64,000 nt of DNA from Actinoplanes auranticolor (lineage in GTDB: Bacteria; Actinomycetota; Actinomycetes; Mycobacteriales; Micromonosporaceae). The stretch is taken from NCBI RefSeq assembly GCF_018332655.1, contig NZ_BOQL01000011.1, positions 22,971 to 86,970 on the forward strand. The letters run 5' to 3'. The position numbers were made by a program, and so were the translations under genes. Within the stretch, counting starts at the first letter, position 1. Each line of letters opens with the position of its first letter. The notes under the pieces are model-generated. The model ran no database searches and was not told the origin of the DNA. It saw nothing but the letters and a program-made list of their open reading frames with translations. This document shows positions 15,911 to 24,347 of this stretch, piece after piece.

Positions 15911-18766
15911 ATGACCGACCCGGTCCGCGGCACCTTCCAGGACCCGGGCAGGCCGCTGCCCGACCGGGTCACCGACCTGCTCAGCCGGCTGACTCTGCCG
16001 GAGAAGGTGGCGCTGCTGCACCAGCACCAGGCCCCGGTTCCGCGGCTCGGCGTCGGGCCGTTCCGCACCGGGACCGAGGCGCTGCACGGGGTCGCCTGGC
16101 TCGGCGAGGCGACCGTCTTCCCACAGTCCGTCGGGCTCGGCAGCACCTGGGACCCGGAGCTGGTGCGCCGGGTCGGCGCCGCGGTCGGCGACGAGGTGCG
16201 GGGCCTGCACCACAAGGACCCGGCCGGCGTGGGCCTCAACGTCTGGGCGCCGGTGGTCAACCCGCTGCGGGACCCACGCTGGGGCCGCAACGAGGAGGGG
16301 TACGCCGAGGACCCCTGGCTCACCGGCGTGCTGGGCACCGCGTACGCGCGCGGACTGCGCGGCGACGACCCGCGCTACCTGCGGACCGCACCGACGCTCA
16401 AGCACTTCCTGGGCTACAACAACGAGACCGAGCGGCACCTCACGTCGAGCGACCTGCCGCCGCGGGTGCTGCACGAGTACGAGCTGCCGGCCTTCCGCGA
16501 ACCGATCGCCACCGGGGCGGCGGTCGCGGTGATGGCGTCGTACAACCTGGTGAACGGGCGGCCGACGCACCTGAGCCCGTTGCTCGCCGAGGAGCTGCGC
16601 ACCTGGACGACCGACGACGTGCTGGTCGTGGGCGACGCGTACGCCTGCAGCAATCTCGCCGGCGAGCAGGGCTATCTGAGCGACCACGCGGCCGCGTTCG
16701 CCGCCGCGCTGCGCGCCGGGGTGGACTGCTTCACCGAGGACGCCGCGGCGACCCTGGAACGGCTGCACGAGGCGCTGGAGCGAGGGCTGCTCACCGAGTC
16801 GGACGTGGACACGGCGGCGGGGCACATCCTGGCGATCCGGTTCCGGCTGGGCGAGTTCGACCCGGACGGGCCCAACCCGTACGCGGCCACGACGGCCGCG
16901 GTGGTCAACTGTGCCGAGCACCAGCGGCTGGCCCGCGAGGCCGCCCGGAGCAGTGTCGTGCTGCTCAAGAACAGCGACGCGGTGCTGCCGCTGGCGCCGG
17001 ACGCGACGGTGGCGGTACTCGGGCCACTGGCCGGCACCGTGCTGGCGGACTGGTACAGCGGCACCCTGCCGTACGCGGTGACCGCCCACGCCGGCCTGGC
17101 CGAGCGGCTCGGCGAGCAGAACGTGCGCACCGCGGAGGGCGTCGACCGTGTCCGGCTGCGCACCGCGACGGGGACGGTGCTCGCGGGCGACGGCCCCGAC
17201 GGCGCCCCGCTGCGGGTCGGCGAGACGACCACGGGCCCGGCGGCCGGTTTCGACCTGCTGGACTGGGGCGGCGGCACCATCACGCTGCGCGCCGCCGCCA
17301 ACCGCCGCTATGTACGGGCCGACGAGAGCGGCAGCCTGGTCAACGACCGGCCGGAGCCGGGCGAGTGGGTGGTCCGCGAGACCTTCGAGCCGATCCGGCA
17401 CCGGGACGCGGTGGTGCTGCGGCACCTGGCGAGCAACCGGTACGTGGTGACCGGCCCCGACGGGGTGCTGCGCGCGGACGCCGCCACCGAGGACACGGCC
17501 ACCGCCTTCACGCTGGAGCTCGCGGAGGACGGGGTGGCCGCCGCGGCGGCGCTGGCCCGGGACGCGGACGTGGCGCTGGTGCTGCTGGGCAACCATCCGA
17601 TGGTGGCCGGGCGGGAGACCGAGGACCGGATCGACCTGGCACTGCCCCCGCGGCAGGAGGCGTTGCTGCGGGCCGTACGGGCGGCCAACCCCCGGACCGT
17701 GCTGGTGCTGACGAGCAGCTACCCGTACGCGGTGGGCTGGGCCCAGGAACACCTCCCGGCGCTGGTGTGGTCCGCGCACGGCGGCCAGGAGTCCGGGGCC
17801 GCCCTCGCCGACGTGCTGCTCGGTGCGACGCCGGACGGTGAGCCGGTGGAACCGACGGGCCGGCTGCCGCAGACCTGGTACCGCGGCGCCGACGAACTGC
17901 CGGACCTGCTCGACTACGACATCATCGGCAGCGACGCGACCTACCTCTACTTCCGGGGCCGGCCGCTGTACCCGTTCGGGCACGGCCTGGGCTACACCCG
18001 TTTCGAGCACCACGACCTGCGGCTGAGCGCCACCGAGGCGGCGCCGGGCGAGCAGGTGGAGATCAGCGTCGACGTGGTCAACGTGGGCGAGCGGGCCGGC
18101 ACCGAGATCGTGCAGTTCTACACCCGGCAACGCCGGTCCCGGGACAAGCAGCCGCTGCGGCAGCTGCGCGGCTTCCGGCGCGTACGGCTGGCCCCCGGCG
18201 AGCGCGCCACCGTGACGATGCCGCTGCGCGTGGACGACCTGGCGTTCCACGACGTGGTCCAGGACCGGCCGGTCGTCGAGGCGGCCCGGCACTCCGTCCT
18301 CACGGGCCGCTCCTGCACCGACATCACGACGACCGCCACCCTGACCGTGCACGGCGAGGTCCTCCCCGACCGGCGCGCCGGCGACGACGGGCTACGGGCG
18401 GCGAGCCGCGACGGCGAGTACGGCACAGCCCTGACCGACGAGGGCCCGCAGCGGGGGGACGCGGTGGTCGCCGTGCGCGACGGCGCCTGGCTGGCCTTCG
18501 ACCGCGTCGACTTCGGCGCGGGCGGGCACCGGATCACCGCGGCCACGGCGGCGGCGGACCCGGGCGCCCGGATCGAGGTACGGCTCGACGAACCGCTCTC
18601 CGGCCCGGTCGCGGCCGTGCTGGACGTGCCCGCGACGACCGGCCGGCACGACTGGATCGAGGTGGCCGCGCCGCTGGCCGGGGCGACCGGGCAACGCGAC
18701 CTCTACCTGGTCTTCCCGAGCGCCGGGGCCCGGCTGAGCGGGGTGCGCTTCAGCTCGGTGGAGTGA
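15911..18766 (+). CDS. Large GH3 beta-glycosidase with inserted and C-terminal accessory domains
   Basis: A 951-residue cytoplasmic GH3 enzyme. The TIM-barrel domain holds the likely nucleophile Asp242 in VLVVGDAY and the substrate-binding KHFLGYNN. The second alpha/beta domain is split: residues about 412-540 form an inserted beta-rich module with repeated W/F-x-L and NRRYV/NRYVV motifs, like a fascin/ricin beta-trefoil. After it the domain resumes with LGNHPMVAGRETEDR. A fibronectin III-like domain (about 690-780) and a CBM6-like tail (about 830-951) follow. GH3 covers glucosidases, xylosidases and arabinosidases, so the substrate is open. ATG 15911 follows a GAGGAG at a somewhat long distance. 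An AGCGCT operator lies upstream. Confidence 0.88.
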   Translation: MTDPVRGTFQDPGRPLPDRVTDLLSRLTLPEKVALLHQHQAPVPRLGVGPFRTGTEALHGVAWLGEATVFPQSVGLGSTWDPELVRRVGAAVGDEVRGLHHKDPAGVGLNVWAPVVNPLRDPRWGRNEEGYAEDPWLTGVLGTAYARGLRGDDPRYLRTAPTLKHFLGYNNETERHLTSSDLPPRVLHEYELPAFREPIATGAAVAVMASYNLVNGRPTHLSPLLAEELRTWTTDDVLVVGDAYACSNLAGEQGYLSDHAAAFAAALRAGVDCFTEDAAATLERLHEALERGLLTESDVDTAAGHILAIRFRLGEFDPDGPNPYAATTAAVVNCAEHQRLAREAARSSVVLLKNSDAVLPLAPDATVAVLGPLAGTVLADWYSGTLPYAVTAHAGLAERLGEQNVRTAEGVDRVRLRTATGTVLAGDGPDGAPLRVGETTTGPAAGFDLLDWGGGTITLRAAANRRYVRADESGSLVNDRPEPGEWVVRETFEPIRHRDAVVLRHLASNRYVVTGPDGVLRADAATEDTATAFTLELAEDGVAAAAALARDADVALVLLGNHPMVAGRETEDRIDLALPPRQEALLRAVRAANPRTVLVLTSSYPYAVGWAQEHLPALVWSAHGGQESGAALADVLLGATPDGEPVEPTGRLPQTWYRGADELPDLLDYDIIGSDATYLYFRGRPLYPFGHGLGYTRFEHHDLRLSATEAAPGEQVEISVDVVNVGERAGTEIVQFYTRQRRSRDKQPLRQLRGFRRVRLAPGERATVTMPLRVDDLAFHDVVQDRPVVEAARHSVLTGRSCTDITTTATLTVHGEVLPDRRAGDDGLRAASRDGEYGTALTDEGPQRGDAVVAVRDGAWLAFDRVDFGAGGHRITAATAAADPGARIEVRLDEPLSGPVAAVLDVPATTGRHDWIEVAAPLAGATGQRDLYLVFPSAGARLSGVRFSSVE

Positions 18767-18867
18767 CGGATCGGCCGGCCGGTGGGCGTTGCGCCGCGCC
18801 GGCGTCCGGTCACAGCCGTCGTTCCCCGTCGGCGCCGGCGTGATCGTCGCAGGTCCGCCGGCGCCGG

Positions 18868-19926
18868 TCAGCAGTCCGGGGACCAGCCGTCGGCGCCGGC
18901 GAGGAAGGCCGTGACGGTACAGCCGGCCGCCTCGGACCGGGTCAGCTGCGGACGGTCCGGCGTGACCAGCGCGCCCGGGCCGCGGTTGTGGTACTCGGCG
19001 AAGCGGGCCTCACGCCACGACCAGGCGCCGAAGTCGCTCCACGGGGCCGCACCGATGTGCGCGCCCAGCCACGAGTCGCGGATGACCGTCTGGCCGATCG
19101 CGTTCGGATCCTGGCCCGGGTGCCACGGCCGGCCCAGATGGACGCTGGCCGGTGGGGCGTCGGAGGTGAACGTGCAGGCCGAGAAGAGCAGGCCGTACGG
19201 GTTGGCCACGCTGGTGCTCGGCGCGGTCACGTAGCCGTTGCCGGTGGCCGAGCCGCGGTCCAGCGAGTGGATCCGGCACCGGTCGAAGGCAGCCGTGCCG
19301 CGGCCGAAGACGAAGTCCACATCGCCCTCGACGTAGCAGCGCCGCAGGTAGATCCGGGCGGGCACGTCGGCCGCCGGGCTGTTCACGTACAGGGTGTCCT
19401 GGTTGCCGAGGAAGCGGACGGTGTCGAACTCGAGGCGGTCGGCCCGGGTCAGGACGGCCACCGCCTGGCGTCCGGTGATCTCCGGGTGGGCGGCCTCGTC
19501 GAAGGAGTTCGCGAAGGTCAGGTTCCGGGCGGCGAAACCGGCCCCGTCCACGGTGACGGAGGCGCTGCCCGAGGTGCCCCAGGTGCCGCCGTCCGGGCGC
19601 GGGGTGCCGTTGGCCCGGTCATCGGTGATCACCACCTGGTCCGGGCGCCGGCCACGGCCGCGCAGCAGGATGTTCGGGCGGTCGGCCGGGATGATCACCT
19701 GGCCGCGGTACGTGCCCGGGGCGATGTCGATGGTGAAGCGGGCGGTGTTGCCGGCCGGTACGGCGTCCACGGCCGCCTGGATCGTGGTGAAGTCGCCGCT
19801 GCCGTCCGAGGCCACGGTGCTCCGCGGACCCGGACGGGCCTGGGCTGAGCGCCCGGCGGTCAGGGAACCGGTGGCGATCGCCGCGCCGGAGGTGGCGGCG
19901 AGCCTGATCAGGGTGCGGCGATCCAT
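18868..19926 (-). CDS. Secreted pectinesterase (CE8)
   Basis: A 352-residue pectin methylesterase that demethylates homogalacturonan outside the cell. MDRRTLIRLAATSGAA with a small-residue region forms a likely Tat signal (1-30). The right-handed beta-helix carries all family residues: Gln153, Gln175 and Asp176 in GNQDTLY, Asp203 in VDFVFG and Arg264 in LGRPW. Two AGCGCT-type palindromes lie 18 and 28 bp upstream of the start. The gene is convergent with GH3, and the 101-bp gap holds only GC-rich CGGCGCCGGC repeats. It extends the plant cell wall theme from galactan to the pectin backbone. Confidence 0.93.
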   Translation of the reverse strand: MDRRTLIRLAATSGAAIATGSLTAGRSAQARPGPRSTVASDGSGDFTTIQAAVDAVPAGNTARFTIDIAPGTYRGQVIIPADRPNILLRGRGRRPDQVVITDDRANGTPRPDGGTWGTSGSASVTVDGAGFAARNLTFANSFDEAAHPEITGRQAVAVLTRADRLEFDTVRFLGNQDTLYVNSPAADVPARIYLRRCYVEGDVDFVFGRGTAAFDRCRIHSLDRGSATGNGYVTAPSTSVANPYGLLFSACTFTSDAPPASVHLGRPWHPGQDPNAIGQTVIRDSWLGAHIGAAPWSDFGAWSWREARFAEYHNRGPGALVTPDRPQLTRSEAAGCTVTAFLAGADGWSPDC

Positions 19927-19943
19927 GCGGACTCCTGCCGGGT

Positions 19944-19953
19944 GGAGCGCTCC
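19944..19953. promoter_or_regulatory. LacI-type operator 1, pectinesterase promoter
   Basis: GGAGCGCTCC, a perfect 10-bp palindrome next to a second AGCGCT palindrome at 19954-19969. It overlaps the leader just upstream of the pectinesterase start, a position suited to repression. Confidence 0.6.
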
Positions 19954-19969
19954 GGGTAAGCGCTTTCCC
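19954..19969. promoter_or_regulatory. LacI-type operator 2, pectinesterase promoter
   Basis: GGGTAAGCGCTTTCCC, palindromic except for one T/T pair. It directly follows operator 1; the centres are 13 bp apart, so two dimers could hardly bind both at once, which suggests alternative or competing regulators. Confidence 0.6.
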
Positions 19970-20018
19970 GCCGACCGTAGGAGTCGCAGCCACGTCCGTC
20001 AATGCCTGGGATCGGCGA

Positions 20019-20047
20019 GAGCCGGGCCAGAATGCCTGGCCCGGCTC
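20019..20047 (-). terminator. Hairpin downstream of the FG-GAP gene
   Basis: Perfect 11-bp stem GAGCCGGGCCA / TGGCCCGGCTC (20019-20029 with 20037-20047) and a 7-base loop, no U tract. It lies about 30 bp beyond the stop of the reverse-strand FG-GAP gene and ahead of the pectinesterase promoter. Confidence 0.5.
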
Positions 20048-20079
20048 CGCCGCTGAGGGGACGGCTCACGCCCGCCGGC

Positions 20080-21153
20080 TCACCACAGGATGCCCGGCTG
20101 CGGGATCTCGGCCCCGACAGCGAAGAAGTCGTGCCACTTCACGCCCGTACCGGCGAAGGCGCGGCCGGTGGAGCGGGCCACGTAGACGTCGGCCGCCGCC
20201 CCGCGGGTGAAGGTCACGATGTCGTCGCGGCCGTCGCCGGTGAAGTCGCCCGTGCCGGGGATCTCCGCACCGACGGCGAAGAAGTTGTGCCAGCGCACGC
20301 CGGTGCCCACGAACGACGAGCCGCGGGAGAGCGCGACGTAGACGTCGGCCGCCGCCCCGCGGGTGAAGGTCACGATGTCGTCGCGGCCGTCGCGGTTGAA
20401 GTCGCCGACCGAGGCCAGTTCCGAGCCCACGGCGAAGTAGTCGTGCCACTTCACGCCCGTGCCCGCGAACGACGACCCGGTCGACAACGCCACGTACACG
20501 TCCGCCGCCGCACCCCGGGTGAAGGTCACGATGTCGTCCTTGCCGTCACCGTTGAAATCACCGACCGCCGGGGTCTCCGCACCCACCGCGAAAAAGTCAT
20601 GCCATTTCACGCCGGTTCCGGAGAACGACGACCCCGTCGACAACGCCACGTACACATCCGCCGCCGCACCCCGGGTGAACGTCACGATGTCGTCCTTGCC
20701 GTCACCGTTGAAATCACCGACCGCCGGGGTCTCCACACCCACCGCGAAAAAGTCATGCCATTTCATCCCCGTACCCGAGAACGACGACCCCGTCGACAAC
20801 GCGACATACACATCCGCCGCCGCACCCCGGGTGAACGTCGCGATGTCATCCTTGCCGTCACCGTTGAAATCACCGACCAATGGCGTCTCGGCACCGACCG
20901 CGAAAAAGTCATGCCATTTCACGCCGGTTCCGGAGAACGACGACCCCGTCGACAACGCCACGTAGACGTCGGCGGCCGGGCCGCGGGTGAAGGTGACGAT
21001 GTCGTCCCGGCCGTCGCCGTTGAAATCGCCGGCCACGCCGCTGAAGCCGCCACCGGCGGGCGGCGCCGCCGACGCCGGAATGGCCGGGATCTGCGCGGTC
21101 ATCGTGACGGCCGTGACTGCTGCGAGCGCCAGGAGGCGCCGGTTGATGTGCAT
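20080..21153 (-). CDS. Secreted FG-GAP/VCBS beta-propeller protein with six tandem repeats
   Basis: A 357-residue exported protein of unknown ligand. Residues 1-30 are a signal peptide ending near ASAAP. The rest is six 52-residue repeats, each holding the calcium loop DFNGDGKDD and the segment [17 protein letters not shown], followed by a FAVGAE-type linker. The repeats match integrin-like FG-GAP blades, so a propeller is expected. The DNA repeats every 156 bp, and the middle copies are almost identical, indicating recent homogenisation. The ATG at 21153 has GGGGAGAACC upstream. It lies beside pectin genes but has no AGCGCT operator; a surface binding role is only a guess. Confidence 0.8.
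   Translation of the reverse strand: MHINRRLLALAAVTAVTMTAQIPAIPASAAPPAGGGFSGVAGDFNGDGRDDIVTFTRGPAADVYVALSTGSSFSGTGVKWHDFFAVGAETPLVGDFNGDGKDDIATFTRGAAADVYVALSTGSSFSGTGMKWHDFFAVGVETPAVGDFNGDGKDDIVTFTRGAAADVYVALSTGSSFSGTGVKWHDFFAVGAETPAVGDFNGDGKDDIVTFTRGAAADVYVALSTGSSFAGTGVKWHDYFAVGSELASVGDFNRDGRDDIVTFTRGAAADVYVALSRGSSFVGTGVRWHNFFAVGAEIPGTGDFTGDGRDDIVTFTRGAAADVYVARSTGRAFAGTGVKWHDFFAVGAEIPQPGILW
20110..21045. repeat. Six tandem 156-bp coding repeats
   Basis: In-frame tandem repeats inside the FG-GAP gene. Identical landmark strings such as GAAAAAGTCATGCCATTT recur at 20590, 20746 and 20902, giving a strict 156-bp period. Central units are nearly identical, outer units diverge. Confidence 0.9.
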
Positions 21154-21306
21154 GGTTCTCCCCGTTCTGACGGAACTGAATGGATGGGTGCTGCCGCAGA
21201 AAAAACTAGCTGCAACAGCGGCCCGTGCGGCCATTCAGTCCGCTTCCCGTCCAGCTCGGGCAAAGGCCACGAGCCGGCGGGCAGAGGTGTAGGCTGGCCG
21301 GCTTCG

Positions 21307-22266
21307 CTAGCCGGCATCCTGCCGGCCCAGCCACTGGAGAATCACCCGGTTGGTTTCGTCCGGCTTTTCCTGCTGGATCCAATGACCGCAGTCCAGGCTG
21401 ACCACTTCCACCTGGGGCACGAACTTCGTCAGGTTCTCAGCCTTCTGGATCATGTCCCGGTCGCCATAGATCATGAGTGCGGGCTGCCGGATGACGGGGT
21501 TCACGTCCGCCAGCAACCGCCAATTGCGGTCGAGGTTCCGGTACCAGTTGATGCCGCCCGTGAAACCCGATTTCTCGAAGGCGGAGACGAACACAGCCAG
21601 TTCACTGTCGCTCATCAACGGCTCGCCCCGCGGAGTCTCCGCACGGGCGAGATTAATCATCGCCATTCCCGGCTCCGGCTCGCCGAATGGCGCGTCCCGG
21701 TACAAGTTGCGAAGGAACCGGAACGTGTTCTCTTCCAGTACGGCATCCGCGACGCCCGGCCGGCGATTGAAGTGGACGAAGTAGAAGTCGCCGCCGAGGA
21801 TCTCCTCCATGAACTCGATCCAGGGCTTTTCTCCGCGCTCCTGGTACGGCAGGCTCAGGTTGATCACCTTGTTCACCCGGTGCGGATGCAGCAGGGTCAG
21901 GCCCCAGACGACCATGGCGCCCCAATCGTGACCGACGAAGGTGGCGTCTTCGTACCCGTAGTGATCGAGCAGGGCGACGAGATCACCGGACAAATGGTCG
22001 ATGTCATAGGCTGTCACTTCGGCCGGCCGGGACGAGTTGCCATAACCCCGCTGATTCGGAACGATCACGTGGTAACCCGCTGCGGCGAGCGCGGGCATTT
22101 GATGACGCCAGGAGAAGGCATGCTCCGGCCAGCCGTGACAGAGCACGATCGGCCGTCCGGCGTTCTGCCGGCCCGCTTCGAAGACTTCGAGTTCCACGCC
22201 GTTGACGGAAACCAGGGTGGGCTCGGGAAAATCGGCTGGATCGGGGAGATACGTCGGTGAGGTCAT
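21307..22266 (-). CDS. Alpha/beta hydrolase, epoxide hydrolase type
   Basis: A 319-residue cytoplasmic alpha/beta hydrolase. HGWPE (44-48) provides the oxyanion region, Asp114 in VGHDWGA is the nucleophile and CGHWIQQE near the C-terminus the catalytic histidine. An Asp nucleophile together with HGWPE indicates an epoxide hydrolase rather than an esterase; a haloalkane dehalogenase is the alternative. The ATG at 22266 follows AGGATGG. It is divergent from the WYL regulator gene (63-bp gap to GTG 22330), which probably controls it. Confidence 0.85.
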   Translation of the reverse strand: MTSPTYLPDPADFPEPTLVSVNGVELEVFEAGRQNAGRPIVLCHGWPEHAFSWRHQMPALAAAGYHVIVPNQRGYGNSSRPAEVTAYDIDHLSGDLVALLDHYGYEDATFVGHDWGAMVVWGLTLLHPHRVNKVINLSLPYQERGEKPWIEFMEEILGGDFYFVHFNRRPGVADAVLEENTFRFLRNLYRDAPFGEPEPGMAMINLARAETPRGEPLMSDSELAVFVSAFEKSGFTGGINWYRNLDRNWRLLADVNPVIRQPALMIYGDRDMIQKAENLTKFVPQVEVVSLDCGHWIQQEKPDETNRVILQWLGRQDAG

Positions 22267-22329
22267 GTCGCCATCCTGCCGACCGAAACAGGTCACCCCA
22301 TGACCGGTTCAGGGAGAAGTATTGCCGGG

Positions 22330-23277
22330 GTGCGAGCCGACCGCCTGATGGCCATCCTCCTGTTCCTGCAACAGCGCGAGCAGGTGACCGCAGCAGAGGT
22401 CGCCCGGGAGCTGGAGGTCTCCGAGCGCACCGCCCGCCGCGACCTCGACGCCCTGGCCATAGCCGGTGTGCCGGTGTACTCCAGGCAGGGCCGGGGCGGC
22501 GGCTGGCGCCTCGTGGGCGGCGCCCGCACCGACCTGTCCGGGCTGACCGCGGGTGAGGCCCGCGCCCTGTTCCTGGTGGCCGGCCCGGCCTCGGCGGCGA
22601 CGCCGGCCGTGAAAGCAGCTCTGCGCAAGCTGGTCCGGGCCCTGCCGGAACCCTTCCGGGTGCAGGCCGAGGCGGCAGCGTCGTCGCTGGTCATGGACCC
22701 GCAACGATGGGGATCGAGTCCGGTCGAGCGCCGGCCACCCCGCTTCCTCGACGAGCTCCAGGACGCGGTGATCCGCGGCGTCCAGCTGCGGCTCGGCTAC
22801 GTCGACAGCGCAGGCGCCGCAACCGAGAGAACCGTCCACCCGCTCGGCATCGTCGCCAAAGGTCCGTGGTGGTATCTCGTGTCCCACACCGAGGCCGGCC
22901 GGCGGACCTTCCGGATCGACCGGGTGTCGTCCGCCGACCCGACCAACGACCCGGTGCACCGGCCCGGGGACTTCGACCTGGCCGAGAGCTGGCGCGAGAT
23001 CGCCGACGAGGTCGACCGCCGGCGAACGCCCCTCGCGATCCAGGCGGTATGCGTGCCCGACGGGATCGGCAAGCTCCGGATGGGGCTCGGGGACCGGCTC
23101 GAGGTGGGCGGGGCCACGGCCGACGGCCGCATCGAGGTCGTGATCCGCGGCTACAACGAGTACGCGCTCGCCGGCGAGCTCGCCGGGCTGATCGAATGGC
23201 TCGAGGTGACCGGCCCTGCGGGCGTACGGGACCGCCTGGCCTCGATCGGCCGCGCGCTCGTCGAACGGTACGGCTGA
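22330..23277 (+). CDS. WYL-domain transcriptional regulator (YafY/DeoR-like)
   Basis: A 315-residue regulator. An N-terminal HTH_11 winged helix (RADRLMAILLFLQQREQVTA onward, 1-60) leads through a linker to a WYL ligand-sensing domain (about 135-220) and a WCX-like C-terminal part. I chose GTG 22330 because homologues usually begin M-RADRL and AAGTAT lies seven bases before it; ATG 22300 would add ten residues. It is divergent from the epoxide hydrolase gene. A perfect hairpin terminator follows the stop. Confidence 0.85.
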   Translation: MRADRLMAILLFLQQREQVTAAEVARELEVSERTARRDLDALAIAGVPVYSRQGRGGGWRLVGGARTDLSGLTAGEARALFLVAGPASAATPAVKAALRKLVRALPEPFRVQAEAAASSLVMDPQRWGSSPVERRPPRFLDELQDAVIRGVQLRLGYVDSAGAATERTVHPLGIVAKGPWWYLVSHTEAGRRTFRIDRVSSADPTNDPVHRPGDFDLAESWREIADEVDRRRTPLAIQAVCVPDGIGKLRMGLGDRLEVGGATADGRIEVVIRGYNEYALAGELAGLIEWLEVTGPAGVRDRLASIGRALVERYG

Positions 23278-23294
23278 AACCGTCCTGCACTGAC

Positions 23295-23327
23295 GAGGGG
23301 CGCGGGCCGGTCCGGTCCGCGCCCCTC
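23295..23327. terminator. Bidirectional hairpin terminator between convergent genes
   Basis: Perfect 11-bp stem GAGGGGCGCGG / CCGCGCCCCTC (23295-23305 with 23317-23327) and an 11-base loop, followed by TCTC. It sits between the convergent WYL-regulator and ricin-like genes. Confidence 0.6.
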
Positions 23328-23329
23328 TC

Positions 23330-23878
23330 TCATGCCCGCTCCGTGCTGCCCAGCAGGCGCGCGTCCCAGCGCCGGGAGCGGGCGGGGTCACAGGCCGACA
23401 GCACCGCGGCGGCGTTCTCGGCCCGGCCGCCACCGGCGACGGTCAGGCACCGGCCGCTGACGGCGCTGCGGATGAAGAAGCCTTTCCCCTTCGCGTCCCA
23501 CAGACGCCAGCTGCGGGCCAGGTCGTCGTCGCACCGGCGCTGCACCGCGCGCCCGTCGCCGCCGGCGGCACTCAGGCACCGGCCGCTGCGGACGTTCTGC
23601 ACCTGGAACAGCCCGGTCAGCGACACGAGCCGCATCCGCCACAGGTGCGCGCTCTCCTCGCGGCAGGTGCTCTGCACGACGCCGTCGTTCCCGGCGGGCG
23701 CGAGGCACTTCCCGCTGTGCACGTTGAACAGCTGGAACCCGGTGAGGAACGGGATCGACGGTGCCGCCTGGGCCGGGCTCGCCGGCACCAGCGCCGCGGC
23801 CGCCATGGTCGCGGCGGTCAGCGTCGCGACGGCCAGCGCCCGGGAACCGGCGGAGAGAATACGGCGGCGAACAGACAT
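23330..23878 (-). CDS. Secreted ricin-type beta-trefoil protein
   Basis: A 182-residue secreted protein, probably a small lectin. Residues 1-39 are a signal peptide with a twin-arginine-like SVRRRIL start and cleavage near AQAAP. The mature part is one beta-trefoil: three repeats, each with a GKCL/GRCL motif (NVHSGKCLAPAGN, NVRSGRCLSAAGG, AVSGRCLTVAGG) and a downstream W-containing strand, as in RICIN domains. No catalytic domain is attached. The ATG at 23878 has GAAAGGTG upstream. It is convergent with the WYL regulator gene. Confidence 0.82.
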   Translation of the reverse strand: MSVRRRILSAGSRALAVATLTAATMAAAALVPASPAQAAPSIPFLTGFQLFNVHSGKCLAPAGNDGVVQSTCREESAHLWRMRLVSLTGLFQVQNVRSGRCLSAAGGDGRAVQRRCDDDLARSWRLWDAKGKGFFIRSAVSGRCLTVAGGGRAENAAAVLSACDPARSRRWDARLLGSTERA

Positions 23879-24032
23879 GACGCACCTTTCACATAAGACT
23901 TCAACATCGGCTCCACAGCCGACACGAAGGTATCCGGAGGACCGGCCTGGATCGGGGATATCCGGACGAATCGCCCATCGCGTCGCACCGGCCCGCCGGC
24001 CTCCCGGCAGTCGTCTACGCTGGCCGCAGCGG

Positions 24033-24134
24033 ATGCACCGCACCCTCGACACGCTGTTGCGGATCCTGGCGGCGGAGCCGGCCTTCGCCTCGCTGGCGGT
24101 GGTGGAGGTGCTGGCCGCCGGGAGCCCGGGATGA
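24033..24134 (+). pseudogene. Remnant of a TetR-family regulator C-terminus
   Basis: A 33-codon open stretch reading TLDTLLRILAAEPAFASLAV and VVEVLAAG. This resembles the C-terminal ligand-domain helices of TetR-family regulators (a LLxxLAAEPAFARLVVVE-like pattern). No helix-turn-helix lies upstream, so it is a decayed fragment rather than a gene. It could instead be a chance resemblance. Confidence 0.35.
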
Positions 24135-24347
24135 GCCGGCGTCACCCGGCGGGGGCCGACACGGTCGGCTCGGCGGGCGCCGGTCGCGCCGTGACGGTGA
24201 TCTGCTGCGCCGGGTCCGTCGTGTCGGCGACCGCGTAGCTGGGCGATCTCGGCGGGATCGTTGGTCGGTCCCTTGTCGAGGGTGGCGGCGTCGCGGCCGA
24301 TCTCCATGCCCTGGAACTTGGCCGCTGACCCCGGCCGCGACGCATCG
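24135..24347. other. Unassigned, probably decayed region
   Basis: The reverse strand shows two partial frames: one reading AKFQGMEIGRDAATLDKGP and TNDPAEIAQ, the other SYAVADTTDPAQQITVTARP. They look like one small coding region broken by a frameshift near 24240, but I recognise no family. No functional gene is supported here. Confidence 0.3.

Noticed and set aside
14339..18352. A 1337-codon reverse-strand open frame
   Set aside because: It is antisense to the ROK and GH3 genes, has a Pro/Arg/Gly/Ala-rich composition without any domain, and results from high-GC codon bias.
18767..18867. GC-rich CGGCGCCGGC repeats between GH3 and pectinesterase
   Set aside because: They are short, irregular and typical of GC-rich convergent gaps; no clean terminator stem or known repeat is formed.
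20110..21045. Regular repeats that might suggest a CRISPR array
   Set aside because: The repeats are directly adjacent 156-bp coding units in frame with an FG-GAP protein; there are no spacers and no cas genes.
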